53,356 nt of DNA, taken from NCBI GenBank assembly GCA_025352045.1, contig JANXUD010000116.1, forward strand, positions 1 through 53,356. Direction: 5' to 3'. Origin of the DNA: Gammaproteobacteria bacterium (lineage in GTDB: Bacteria > Pseudomonadota > Gammaproteobacteria > Xanthomonadales > Xanthomonadaceae). A program made the translations under genes and the position numbers. The notes under the pieces were generated by a model. That model saw only the letters and a list, made by a program, of their open reading frames with translations, did not search any database and was not told the DNA's origin. Positions 8,400 through 15,649 of this stretch are shown piece by piece (positions within the stretch are counted from its first letter, which is position 1; each line of letters opens with the position of its first letter).

Positions 8400-9713
8400 T
8401 CAGAACCGTCCGATCGGTTCCTTGTAGCGCAGCATGTCGTAGCCCGTGGTGCCGCTGCCAGTCCGGCAGTGCAGCTTGTAGGGCCTGTTGGCGGCGGAAT
8501 TGGTCTCGCTGTCCTCGACCTCGATGATGGCGCGGCCGTTGGCGCTCTCGCCGTTGGCGCCATTTTGCGTATCGCCCAGGTAGCCGGGGGCTGCTGACGG
8601 CGGCAGGGCGACCGCGTTGTTGCCGCCGCCATAGGTTTCCTCGGCGGGCCCGGCGCTGCGGATTTCCAATCCGTAGGAGGGGTCGGCGCGCAGGCCGGTG
8701 GCCGGGTTGATGATCTCGCAGCTGACGTAGTCGGGGAGGCGGAAGTAAATCACATGCGTGTTGCTGAACACGCCTGGAGGAATCTCGAAGGCCCGGCCGA
8801 GCGCGTCATGGTCGACCAGCACGTCACGGACGGCCAGGATGTCCTTGGCCGACGGCGTCAGGCCCGGGTTGAAGAGCGTGTGCCCGCCGGTCTGCTTGGC
8901 GATGCGGAAGTCGGCACCGAAGCTGGTGTTGTCCTGCACGGTGCAGAAGTTGATCAGCCCGGCCTGGGAAACCGTGGTGAAGTTGATCCGGATCATTCCG
9001 TCGTCGTAGTCCCCGGCAGGGGCCCCGGCGGCGGCGAAGATGTCGAGCAGCCGGGTGAACTGGCCGGGCATCAAGGGAATATCGCCTGCTCCGATCTGGG
9101 ATCCGAACTTGTCGGTTAGCGTGTAATGGACGTTGGTGCTGGCCGGAGTATTCCCGGCATCGAACAGGGGCATGTTGGCGAAGAAGCAGTTGGTCTGGAA
9201 CGACGGCGAACTGGGCGTGGCCGCCAGTCGGCGCAGGCCCACAACGACGAACGCGGCCGAGTTGAACTGGTTCGCCGCGAAGGCCTCCACGCTGAATCCG
9301 TTGCCCTGCGGATTGCTGACCCGCGAGAACCCGGAAAACGTGTTGACACCTGGATTGCCGACGGTCTGGTCGGTCAGCACGAGGAATCCGAACTGCGATC
9401 CCACCGGCAGGGCCGGGCACAGCGCGCGCAGGCTGGTAAAGACCTTCTCGGACGCGAGGTTGATGAAGACGTGCGGGCAGGTGATCGCCACGCCGGTGGT
9501 TCCAGTTGCCGGATAGTAATTGACCCGCAGGTCGATATCGTAGTCGTTGTTGTTCTGCAGGTTGAAGCGCTGCGTGAAGGACGCAGTGTCAACGACCACG
9601 GGGAAGACCTGGATCGAGTGGTAGGCATCGGTGGTCTGTGCGGCCGTGAGCGCGGGCAGGAGGGCGGCGGCGCCGAGCAGGACGCGTGCGGCAATGCGGG
9701 TGAATGTATTCAA
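8400..9713 (-). CDS. Exported protein of unknown function, paralogue 1 of a tandem pair
   Basis: A 437-residue protein with a clear signal peptide (residues 1-25, hydrophobic V-L-L-G-A-A-A-L-L-P-A-L-T ending A-A-Q). It starts at a TTG (9713) preceded by AGGAG at 6-7 bases; no ATG is available. The mature part is rich in Asn, Thr, Phe and Gly, as in secreted beta-sandwich proteins. It has six cysteines (C-P-H-V-F, L-C-P-A-L, N-C-F-F, F-C-T-V-Q-D, S-C-E-I-I-N-P-A-T-G, H-C-R-T-G) placed exactly as in the neighbour at 9766-11067, suggesting three disulfides. The last 16 residues (ending L-R-Y-K-E-P-I-G-R-F) are almost identical in both. I do not recognise a family. Periplasmic or extracellular location is inferred. 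Confidence 0.87.
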   Translation of the reverse strand: MNTFTRIAARVLLGAAALLPALTAAQTTDAYHSIQVFPVVVDTASFTQRFNLQNNNDYDIDLRVNYYPATGTTGVAITCPHVFINLASEKVFTSLRALCPALPVGSQFGFLVLTDQTVGNPGVNTFSGFSRVSNPQGNGFSVEAFAANQFNSAAFVVVGLRRLAATPSSPSFQTNCFFANMPLFDAGNTPASTNVHYTLTDKFGSQIGAGDIPLMPGQFTRLLDIFAAAGAPAGDYDDGMIRINFTTVSQAGLINFCTVQDNTSFGADFRIAKQTGGHTLFNPGLTPSAKDILAVRDVLVDHDALGRAFEIPPGVFSNTHVIYFRLPDYVSCEIINPATGLRADPSYGLEIRSAGPAEETYGGGNNAVALPPSAAPGYLGDTQNGANGESANGRAIIEVEDSETNSAANRPYKLHCRTGSGTTGYDMLRYKEPIGRF

Positions 9714-9765
9714 GGCGTTCTCCTGCCGATCCGTGCCGGCCTCGTGGCGGTTGGGCCGATGGCGG

Positions 9766-11067
9766 TCAGAAACGGCCGATCGGTTCCTTGTAGCGCAGCA
9801 TGTCGAAGCCGGTCGTGCCGCTGCCCGTCTTGCAATGCAGGATGTAGGGTCGCGTTGCCGCCGAATTGGTTTCGTTGTCCTCCACCTCGATGATGGCGCG
9901 GCCATTGGCGCCCTGTTCGCCGTCGTTCTTGTCGCCGGTGTACAGGTAGCCGGTGTCCGGGATGGCCGTGGCGTTGTTGCCGCCGGCGCCGGGTGTTTCG
10001 TCGGGGTCCACGGTGCGCACCTCCAGGCCGTAGGACTGCAGCGCGCGCAGGCCGGTGGCGGGGTTGATCAGCTCGCAGGCCAGGAAATCGTTGCTGTGGT
10101 AGAAAACCACGTGCGTGTTGGAATTCACGCCCGGGCCGATTTCGAACGGCCGGTTCAGCGAATCGTGCGACAGCCAGACGTCGCGGGTGGCGAAGATGTC
10201 CTGGGCGCCGTGGTTGGTGGTCGCGCTCAGCGGCGAGTTGCCGACGAACTGCTTGGCGATGCGGAAGTCGGCGCCGAAGCTGGTGTTGTCCTGGACCGTG
10301 CAGAAGCTCATCAGGCCGGGCAGCTCGGTGCTGGTGGACGTCACGCGCAGGACCATGTCGTTCCAGTCGCCGACCAGGCCCGCCGCGGCGAAGATATCCA
10401 GGATCCGGACGAACTGGCCGGGCACCAGGGGCAGGTCGCCACTGCCGCGCAGGGTCATGACGTTGTCGTAGAGCGCGTAGTGGATGGTGGTCGGCACGTC
10501 CGGCGTGGTGGTGTCGACCTTGGCCAGGTCGGAGAAGAAGCAGTTGGTCTGGTAGGCGGGCGAACCGGCGGTGGCGGAAAGCCGGCGCAGCCCGTGCACT
10601 TCGGACATCGCCGAGGTGAAGGTCGTCAGCGGGAAGGCCTCGACCGAGAACCCGGCGCCGGCCGCGTTGCTGACCCGGGAGTAGGCGGCGAAGGTCAGGG
10701 CGCTGCCGCCGCTCGCGCCGGCACTGAGCAGCTGCAGGTAACCGAACTGGCTGCCCGCCGGCAGGCCGGGGCAGATGGCGCGCAGGCTGGTGAGGGTCCG
10801 GTGGGCGCCCGGGTTGATGAAGATCGTCGGGCAGGCGGTCGCCACGGCGGTGGTGCCGTCCGCGGGGAAGAACTTGGGCGCGATGGTCACCGCGACATCG
10901 TTGTTGTTGCGGAAGTTGAAGCGCTGCACGAACGAGGCGGTGTCCACCACCACCGGGAACACCATCGCCGCGTGGAAACCGTCCGTGCTCTGGGCCTGGG
11001 CGGGGTTGCCGGTCATCCCCAAGACGAGGGCCAGGCAGGGGGCGAGGATCGTGGCGGCGATACGCAT
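9766..11067 (-). CDS. Exported protein of unknown function, paralogue 2 of a tandem pair
   Basis: A 433-residue paralogue of the preceding gene, 52 bp upstream of it on the same strand. The signal peptide is residues 1-26 (A-T-I-L-A-P-C-L-A-L-V-L-G-M, cleavage after A-Q-A). Shared blocks along the whole length include F-P-V-V-V-D-T-A-S-F, L-R-A-I-C-P-G-L, R-I-L-D-I-F-A-A-A-G, S-F-C-T-V-Q-D-N-T-S-F-G-A-D-F, R-I-A-K-Q, E-L-I-N-P-A-T-G-L-R-A and the C-terminal R-A-I-I-E-V-E-D, then E-P-I-G-R-F. All six Cys are conserved. ATG 11067 is followed directly by the signal peptide. Three 10-bp repeats lie 74-103 bp upstream and may control the pair. Confidence 0.87.
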   Translation of the reverse strand: MRIAATILAPCLALVLGMTGNPAQAQSTDGFHAAMVFPVVVDTASFVQRFNFRNNNDVAVTIAPKFFPADGTTAVATACPTIFINPGAHRTLTSLRAICPGLPAGSQFGYLQLLSAGASGGSALTFAAYSRVSNAAGAGFSVEAFPLTTFTSAMSEVHGLRRLSATAGSPAYQTNCFFSDLAKVDTTTPDVPTTIHYALYDNVMTLRGSGDLPLVPGQFVRILDIFAAAGLVGDWNDMVLRVTSTSTELPGLMSFCTVQDNTSFGADFRIAKQFVGNSPLSATTNHGAQDIFATRDVWLSHDSLNRPFEIGPGVNSNTHVVFYHSNDFLACELINPATGLRALQSYGLEVRTVDPDETPGAGGNNATAIPDTGYLYTGDKNDGEQGANGRAIIEVEDNETNSAATRPYILHCKTGSGTTGFDMLRYKEPIGRF

Positions 11068-11140
11068 GGCGGCGTCCGGTCGAAGAATTTGCCTTGGCCG
11101 AGTGTTTCGCCTTCGAACGACCTGCGCCAGATCCAAATCG

Positions 11141-11170
11141 TGAATGTTTCTGAATGTTTCGGAATGATGC
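11141..11170. repeat. Three 10-bp direct repeats (two exact, one degenerate)
   Basis: TGAATGTTTC occurs at 11141-11150 and 11151-11160, and a degenerate copy (GGAATGATGC) at 11161-11170. The period is one helical turn, the arrangement expected for a cooperative protein-binding site. It lies 74-103 bp upstream of the start of the tandem exported-protein genes. Being AT-richer than the surroundings, it stands out. A regulatory role is inferred. Confidence 0.5.
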
Positions 11171-11303
11171 CCCCGCCCGGGCCAACCCCGGGCAGTTTTG
11201 GACGCTGGCGGGCGGTGGTGGTGGAAATGAATCAATGCCAAACGCCATCCCGTTATGTTGGCGAACGCACCGAGCCCTCGGGCCACCCCCGGTAATCTGG
11301 CCG

Positions 11304-11405
11304 CAGATCGAAGGATCGATCGTCGTTACCCCGCCCCTCGGTAACGCTGGTTGGCAAGGAAGCCGACCCCACGCCGCCTGCTAGCCCCAAGCGGCGTTCG
11401 TTTTT
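11304..11405 (+). ncRNA. Structured small RNA, copy B
   Basis: About 100 nt, no credible ORF. A TAATCT box (11293-11298) sits 6-8 nt upstream of the likely 5' end. Elements in order: GATC/GATC mini-hairpin (11306-11309 with 11314-11317); hairpin 1, CGTTACC (11324-11330) pairing perfectly with GGTAACG (11340-11346) around a C-rich loop; hairpin 2, GGTTGGC (11349-11355) with GCCGACC (11362-11368, one G-U) and loop AAGGAA; terminator ACGCCGC (11371-11377) with GCGGCGT (11391-11397) followed by TCGTTTTT (11398-11405). Copy A at about 20884-20980 has the same order of elements and much of the same sequence, with a compensatory pair change in hairpin 1. Sequence upstream (GCGAACG 11261-11267, CCCTCG 11275-11280) is shared too. 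The GGA hexaloop recalls CsrA/RsmA sites and the C-rich loop recalls anti-Shine-Dalgarno sRNAs such as Xanthomonas sX13; the function is inference. Confidence 0.75.
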
Positions 11406-11523
11406 GTGGCGCCAGCTCCCGAAAGCGTGACCGGATGCCGCCGGCATGACTTCTGGCCCATGGAGCGCGGGGCAGCAGGGGCCAGTCTGCCTGCTTTCGT
11501 CCGTTCATCCCCAAAGGTTGCCC

Positions 11524-14202
11524 ATGCCCCGTCTCCTCGTCTCCGCCATTGCCCTGGCGCTGGCCACGCCCTGCCTGTCGCTCGCCGCCGGGGTCGCCCC
11601 GGCCGCCGCTCCGACCGTCCCCGCCGCCCCCGCTGCTGCCGTTTCCACCGTGACCACGCAGTTGCCGCGCAACGTGCGGCCGACCGCCTACACCGTGGAC
11701 GTCACCCCGCACGCGGACAAGATGGCGTTCGACGGCAAGATCGTGATCGACATCCAGGTACTGGAAGCGAGCCGCGTGATCGTGCTCAACGCGGTGGACA
11801 TGCGCTTCGCCAAGGTGGAATTGCGTGACGCGGCCGGCAAGGTCGTGCGCGCGGCGCCCCAGGTGGTGCTGGACGACGCGGCCCAGACCGCCAGCTTCAG
11901 CTTCGACAGGGACATCGTCCCGGGCGCCTACAAGCTGTCGATGGACTACAGCGGCAAGATCGGCACCCAGGCCAACGGCCTGTTCGCCATCGACTACACC
12001 ACGCCCGCGGGCAAGAAGCGCGCGCTGTTCACCCAGTTCGAGAACTCGGATGCGCGCAAGTTCATCCCGTCCTGGGACGAGCCGGCGTTCCGCACGCCGT
12101 TCTCGCTCAGTGCGACCGTGCCGACCGACCAGATGGCGGTCAGCAACCTGCCGATCATCGATCGCAAGGACCTGGGCAACGGGCTGACCCGCGTGCAGTT
12201 CGGCCAGTCGCCGAAGATGTCCACCTACCTGCTGTTCTTCGCGGTGGGCGAGTTCGAGCGCGACACCCGCTTCAACGGCAAGACCGAGCTCGGCGTGGTG
12301 GCCCAGCGCGGGTCGATCGAGAAGGCGCGCTACGCGCTGGACTCGGCCGACGCCATCCTCACCGAATACAACGACTACTTCGGCGTGCCCTTCCCGCTGC
12401 CCAAGCTCGACAACATCGCCTCGCCCGGCCGCAGCCAGTTCTTCAGCGCGATGGAGAACTGGGGCGCGATCTTCACCTTCGAGAACAGCCTGCTGTTCGA
12501 CCCCGACATCTCCACGGTCGGCGACAGCCAGCGCATCTTCACTACCTCGGCGCACGAGATGGCGCACCAGTGGTTCGGCGACCTGGTGACCATGCAGTGG
12601 TGGGACGACCTGTGGTTGAACGAGGGCTTCGCGTCCTGGATGGAAGGCCGCACGACCCAGAAGCTGCACCCGGAATGGAACAGCGTTCTCAACCGCGTCG
12701 GCGTGCGCGAGTCGGCGATGGGCCAGGACGCCGTCGCCACCACGCATCCCGTTGTCCAGCATGTCGAGACGGTCGAGCAGGCCAGCCAGGCCTTCGATTC
12801 GATCACCTATTCCAAGGGCGAGGCCGTGATCGGCATGCTCGAGGACTATGTCGGCGCCGACACCTGGCGCGAGGGCGTGCGCCGCTACATCAAGGCGCAT
12901 GCCTATTCCAATACCACCACCGACGACCTTTGGCGCGAAGTCGAGGCCGCCGCGGGCAAGCCGATCACCAACATCGCCCACCAGTTCACGCTGCAGCCGG
13001 GCGTGCCGATGATCCGGGTCGAGGCGGCGCGTTGCGTCGGCGGCCAGACGGAACTGCAGTTGTCGCAGGGCGAGTACAGCAAGGACCATCCGGACAAGGC
13101 GCCGCTGTCCTGGGACGTGCCGGTCACCGCGGCCTCCATCGGCGGCGCGCCCGCGCGGACGCTGGTGCAGGGCGGCAAGGGCACGCTGCGCGTTCCCGGC
13201 TGCGGCGCCGTGGTGGTCAACTCGGGACAGAGCGGCTATTACCGCACCCTGTACGCGCCTGCGCAGATCGATGCGCTGCGCAAGGATTTCGCCAAGGTAC
13301 CGGCGATCGACCAGCTGGGCCTGATCAGCGACAACTGGGCGCTCGGCATGGCCGGGCAGGAATCGATCAGCGCGGTGCTGGATTTCATTGCCGCCACGCC
13401 GGTGGATGCCGCGCCGGAAGTCTGGTCGCAGATCGCCGGCAACCTCGGCGGCCTGGACGACATGTTCAAGGGTGACCCGGCGGCGCAGGCGCGCCTGCGC
13501 AAGTTCGCGTCGGCCCGGTTGACGCCCGTGTTCGCGCCGCTCGGCTGGCAGGCCAAGCCGGGCGAGTCGAGCTCGACCACCCTGCTGCGCACCCGCCTGA
13601 TCGGCGCGCTAAGCGGCATGGGCGATGCGCAGGTCGTGGCCGAGGCGCGCCGTCGCTTCGCCGCGCGCAACAGCGACCCGACCGCGATGCCGGCGGCGCT
13701 GCGTCGCACCGTGCTGGGCATCGTCGCGCACAATGCGGACGCGGCGACCTGGGACGAACTGCACCGCATGGCGCAGGCGGAGAAGACCGCGCAGATCCGC
13801 GACGAGTACTACGGCCTGCTGTCCCGCGCCGAGGACGAGAAGCTGGCGCAGCGCGCGCTCGACCTGTCGCTCACCGACGAGCCGGGCGAGACCAACAGCG
13901 CGGGCATGCTGCGTGGCGTGGCCGGCGAGCATCCGGACATGGCCTTCGACTTCGCCATGGCGCACCTGGCCCAGATCGACCCCCGGGTGGATACCACGTC
14001 GCGCAGCCGCTACTACCCCGGCCTTGCCGGCGGCTCGCACGACCCGGCGATGGTCGGCAAGCTCAAGGCCTACGCCGACGCGCACGTGGCCGCGAGTTCG
14101 CGGCGCGCGACCGACAGCACCATCGTCAACATCGAGTACGGGATCAAGGTGCGTCGCGAGCGCCTGCCCCAGGTCGACGCCTGGCTGAAGAAACACGGCT
14201 GA
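11524..14202 (+). CDS. Exported M1 family metallo-aminopeptidase
   Basis: An 892-residue zinc aminopeptidase. Signal peptide 1-24 (L-L-V-S-A-I-A-L-A-L-A-T-P), then an Ala/Pro-rich linker. The substrate-binding motif is the variant S-A-M-E-N (308-312, usually GAMEN). Zinc ligands are in H344-E345-M-A-H348 with E367 eighteen residues on (N-E-G-F-A). The C-terminal ERAP1-like helical region completes the usual length of the puromycin-sensitive/ERAP-type branch. It removes N-terminal residues from peptides, here in the periplasm or outside. ATG 11524 (AAAGG upstream) is chosen because it opens directly on the signal peptide; the frame is open 26 codons further upstream. A REP palindrome follows the stop by 14 bp. 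Confidence 0.93.
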   Translation: MPRLLVSAIALALATPCLSLAAGVAPAAAPTVPAAPAAAVSTVTTQLPRNVRPTAYTVDVTPHADKMAFDGKIVIDIQVLEASRVIVLNAVDMRFAKVELRDAAGKVVRAAPQVVLDDAAQTASFSFDRDIVPGAYKLSMDYSGKIGTQANGLFAIDYTTPAGKKRALFTQFENSDARKFIPSWDEPAFRTPFSLSATVPTDQMAVSNLPIIDRKDLGNGLTRVQFGQSPKMSTYLLFFAVGEFERDTRFNGKTELGVVAQRGSIEKARYALDSADAILTEYNDYFGVPFPLPKLDNIASPGRSQFFSAMENWGAIFTFENSLLFDPDISTVGDSQRIFTTSAHEMAHQWFGDLVTMQWWDDLWLNEGFASWMEGRTTQKLHPEWNSVLNRVGVRESAMGQDAVATTHPVVQHVETVEQASQAFDSITYSKGEAVIGMLEDYVGADTWREGVRRYIKAHAYSNTTTDDLWREVEAAAGKPITNIAHQFTLQPGVPMIRVEAARCVGGQTELQLSQGEYSKDHPDKAPLSWDVPVTAASIGGAPARTLVQGGKGTLRVPGCGAVVVNSGQSGYYRTLYAPAQIDALRKDFAKVPAIDQLGLISDNWALGMAGQESISAVLDFIAATPVDAAPEVWSQIAGNLGGLDDMFKGDPAAQARLRKFASARLTPVFAPLGWQAKPGESSSTTLLRTRLIGALSGMGDAQVVAEARRRFAARNSDPTAMPAALRRTVLGIVAHNADAATWDELHRMAQAEKTAQIRDEYYGLLSRAEDEKLAQRALDLSLTDEPGETNSAGMLRGVAGEHPDMAFDFAMAHLAQIDPRVDTTSRSRYYPGLAGGSHDPAMVGKLKAYADAHVAASSRRATDSTIVNIEYGIKVRRERLPQVDAWLKKHG

Positions 14203-14216
14203 CGCAGCAAGCCGAC

Positions 14217-14267
14217 GTGGGAGCGGCTTCAGCCGCGATCCGGCATCGCGGCTGGAGCCGCTCCCAC
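14217..14267. repeat. REP-type palindrome (GTGGGAGCGGCTTCAGCCGCG family)
   Basis: GTGGGAGCGGCTTCAGCCGCGA-like left arm (14217-14239) and its inverse (14244-14267, ending CGCTCCCAC) form a long near-perfect inverted repeat around CCGGC. Elements of this type are dispersed between genes in Pseudomonas and Lysobacteraceae genomes and are often moved by RAYT transposases. It lies between the convergent aminopeptidase and DUF3224 genes. It can act as a transcription end for the former, and it overlaps the last 13 codons of the latter. Confidence 0.85.
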
Positions 14268-14693
14268 GGGCAGGGTGTAGTCGAGATCGTAGAAGTGCGC
14301 GCCAGCGTCGATCCGGATGGCAAGGCTGCCGCGTAGTCCCGCCAGGTCCCCGGTTCCCGAATCGGGGATGACCTGGATCGACAGGGACGGCGTGCCGCGG
14401 TCCATCGAACCGCTGTGCTGCAGGCTGAAGCCGCCGCTGCGTCCGTCCAGCGTGCCCTCGAACCGGTCCATGGCGACATAGCCGGCCGAGCCCGGCGTGT
14501 CGGTGCGCAGCGCAAGCATCTGTCCGCGTGCGATGCCGGCGAGCGGACCGTCGAAGACTTTGTGCAGCCCCATGCGGCCGATCGCCGGATCGCCGATGCC
14601 GTCCTCGGCTGCCTGCGGCGTGAGCGTCACGGTGAATCCGCCGGACGCACGGCGCAGGGCGGAGCGGTCCACGCCGCCCCGACCGTCCTGCAT
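14229..14693 (-). CDS. DUF3224 family protein
   Basis: A 154-residue protein matching the DUF3224 (allene-oxide-cyclase-like beta barrel) pattern: G-F-T-V-T-L-T-P-Q near the start, then I-G-R-M-G-L-H-K-V-F-D-G-P-L-x-G, G-Q-M-L-A, S-A-G-Y-V-A-M-D-R-F-E-G-T-L-D-G-R, F-x-L-Q-H-S-G-S-M-D-R-G, V-I-P-D-S-G-T-G-D-L and H-F-Y-D-L-D-Y-T-L. The biological role is unknown. ATG 14693 shares its A with the stop of the upstream small gene (TGATG), so the two are translationally coupled; GTG 14696 is an alternative start. The final residues after Y-T-L-P (V-G-A-A-P-A-A-M-P-D-R-G) and the stop are encoded by the REP palindrome, so the natural C-terminus was probably replaced. Confidence 0.85.
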   Translation of the reverse strand: MQDGRGGVDRSALRRASGGFTVTLTPQAAEDGIGDPAIGRMGLHKVFDGPLAGIARGQMLALRTDTPGSAGYVAMDRFEGTLDGRSGGFSLQHSGSMDRGTPSLSIQVIPDSGTGDLAGLRGSLAIRIDAGAHFYDLDYTLPVGAAPAAMPDRG

Positions 14694-14938
14694 CACAGGT
14701 TGTGCCCCGGCTCCCAGGTCTTGCGCGGGCGCCGGTCCTTGCCCGAGCGGCGGTCGGGGGTCATGCGGAATTCGACCCGGCGGTCGGCCTGCATGCGCCG
14801 GTCACGGCCGCTGCGCGTGTCCACCTTGAACTGCGCCTTGGCCGGGGGCGGCGCGTCGGCCATCGGCGTGGGACCGGAATCCACCGGCTCCAGGGCGAGC
14901 TTGTCGAGGGAAATGTCGAAAGGATTGGTTCCGCCCAC
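14693..14938 (-). CDS. Small protein with DRR motifs, coupled to DUF3224 gene
   Basis: An 81-residue basic protein. A GTG start at 14938 is chosen because AGGAG lies 6 bases upstream; a TTG at 14968 is in frame but has no such site. The N-terminal half is neutral (N-P-F-D-I-S-L-D-K-L-A-L-E-P). The C-terminal half repeats a D-R-R motif four times (S-G-R-D-R-R, A-D-R-R, P-D-R-R, S-G-K-D-R-R). No signal peptide or membrane segment. I do not recognise a function; the Arg clusters suggest nucleic-acid or acidic-partner binding. It overlaps the DUF3224 gene by TGATG. Confidence 0.65.
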   Translation of the reverse strand: MGGTNPFDISLDKLALEPVDSGPTPMADAPPPAKAQFKVDTRSGRDRRMQADRRVEFRMTPDRRSGKDRRPRKTWEPGHNL

Positions 14939-15070
14939 GGGACTCTCCTGTGCCGTCCCTCCTGCCAACGCAGGCGGGGGCGACGCTCGGTCAGGCAGGC
15001 TGGCCGGCCTTGCCTGGGTGTCGGCCGCAGTTTAAGCGCAAGTTCGGCCGCTTCGGGTAACACTGTTCCC

Positions 15071-15601
15071 ATGAAATCCATCGCCATCGCCCTGCTCGCC
15101 GTTCTCATGGCTGCCGCGACACCGCCAGCGCGGGCCCTGCCGGGCTTCCGCGCCCTGCCTGCCAATTCGCTCGAGCAGCGCAACTACGAGCAGGGCCGCG
15201 GCCTGGCGCTGGACCTCCTGCGGCGTGCGCGCCCCGCGCTGGCCGGGCGCAACGCCCGCATCGCCGACATGGCCGTGTCGCAACTGGCCGCCGCGCGCTT
15301 CCTGGCCTCGAGTGACCGCCTGAGCTTGCGCGCCTGCGCCGCCGGCAGCTACAGCCTGTTCGTGAGCGAGCGGGAACCGGGGCGGATCTTCGTCTGCGAC
15401 GATGTCCGCCCGCACGCGCGCGCCGGTGGCGCCGAGGCCGTGGCCATCCTTGCGCAGGGCTTCGTGCACGAATCGGCGCACCTGGCGGGCGAGCGTGACG
15501 AATGCGTCGCCACCGCCTTCGAACTGGCGGTAATGGACAGCACCATCGGGCGCCGTTCGGCGGGCAGCCGGATCCGCTACGGGGCCCAATGCGGACGCTG
15601 A
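15071..15601 (+). CDS. Exported protein with HExxH motif (putative metallopeptidase)
   Basis: A 176-residue protein with a signal peptide (1-23, I-A-I-A-L-L-A-V-L-M-A-A-A-T-P-P-A-R-A). The mature part contains H133-E134-S-A-H137-L-A-G-E141-R-D-E144, a zinc-peptidase HExxH signature with acidic residues 3 and 6 positions after the second His; E151 is also near. Three cysteines (about C97, C116, C145) could form a disulfide. It is much shorter than most known zinc peptidases, so it may be a minimal or inactive relative. It has its own upstream gap of 132 bp and sits 48 bp before the diguanylate cyclase gene. The function is not established. Confidence 0.75.
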   Translation: MKSIAIALLAVLMAAATPPARALPGFRALPANSLEQRNYEQGRGLALDLLRRARPALAGRNARIADMAVSQLAAARFLASSDRLSLRACAAGSYSLFVSEREPGRIFVCDDVRPHARAGGAEAVAILAQGFVHESAHLAGERDECVATAFELAVMDSTIGRRSAGSRIRYGAQCGR

Positions 15602-15649
15602 GCCGCGGATGTAGACTCCAGCCAGACACAGCCCTGCGGAGCGAGCGCC

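Larger units (their letters stand above)
11068..11523. other. Intergenic region of 456 bp between divergent genes
   Basis: No protein gene is supported here. The left part is the leader/promoter region of the minus-strand exported pair and holds a 10-bp tandem repeat (11141-11170). The right part holds copy B of the structured RNA (about 11304-11405), ending in an intrinsic terminator. It is followed by about 118 bp of leader for the aminopeptidase gene, with an A-A-A-G-G ribosome-binding site before ATG 11524. Confidence 0.7.

Noticed and set aside
11326-13089. Long minus-strand open frame (587 codons) over the aminopeptidase gene
   Set aside because: It mirrors the M1 peptidase, whose zinc motif and signal peptide are unmistakable; the antisense product is Arg/Gly/His-rich and motif-free, a GC-bias shadow.
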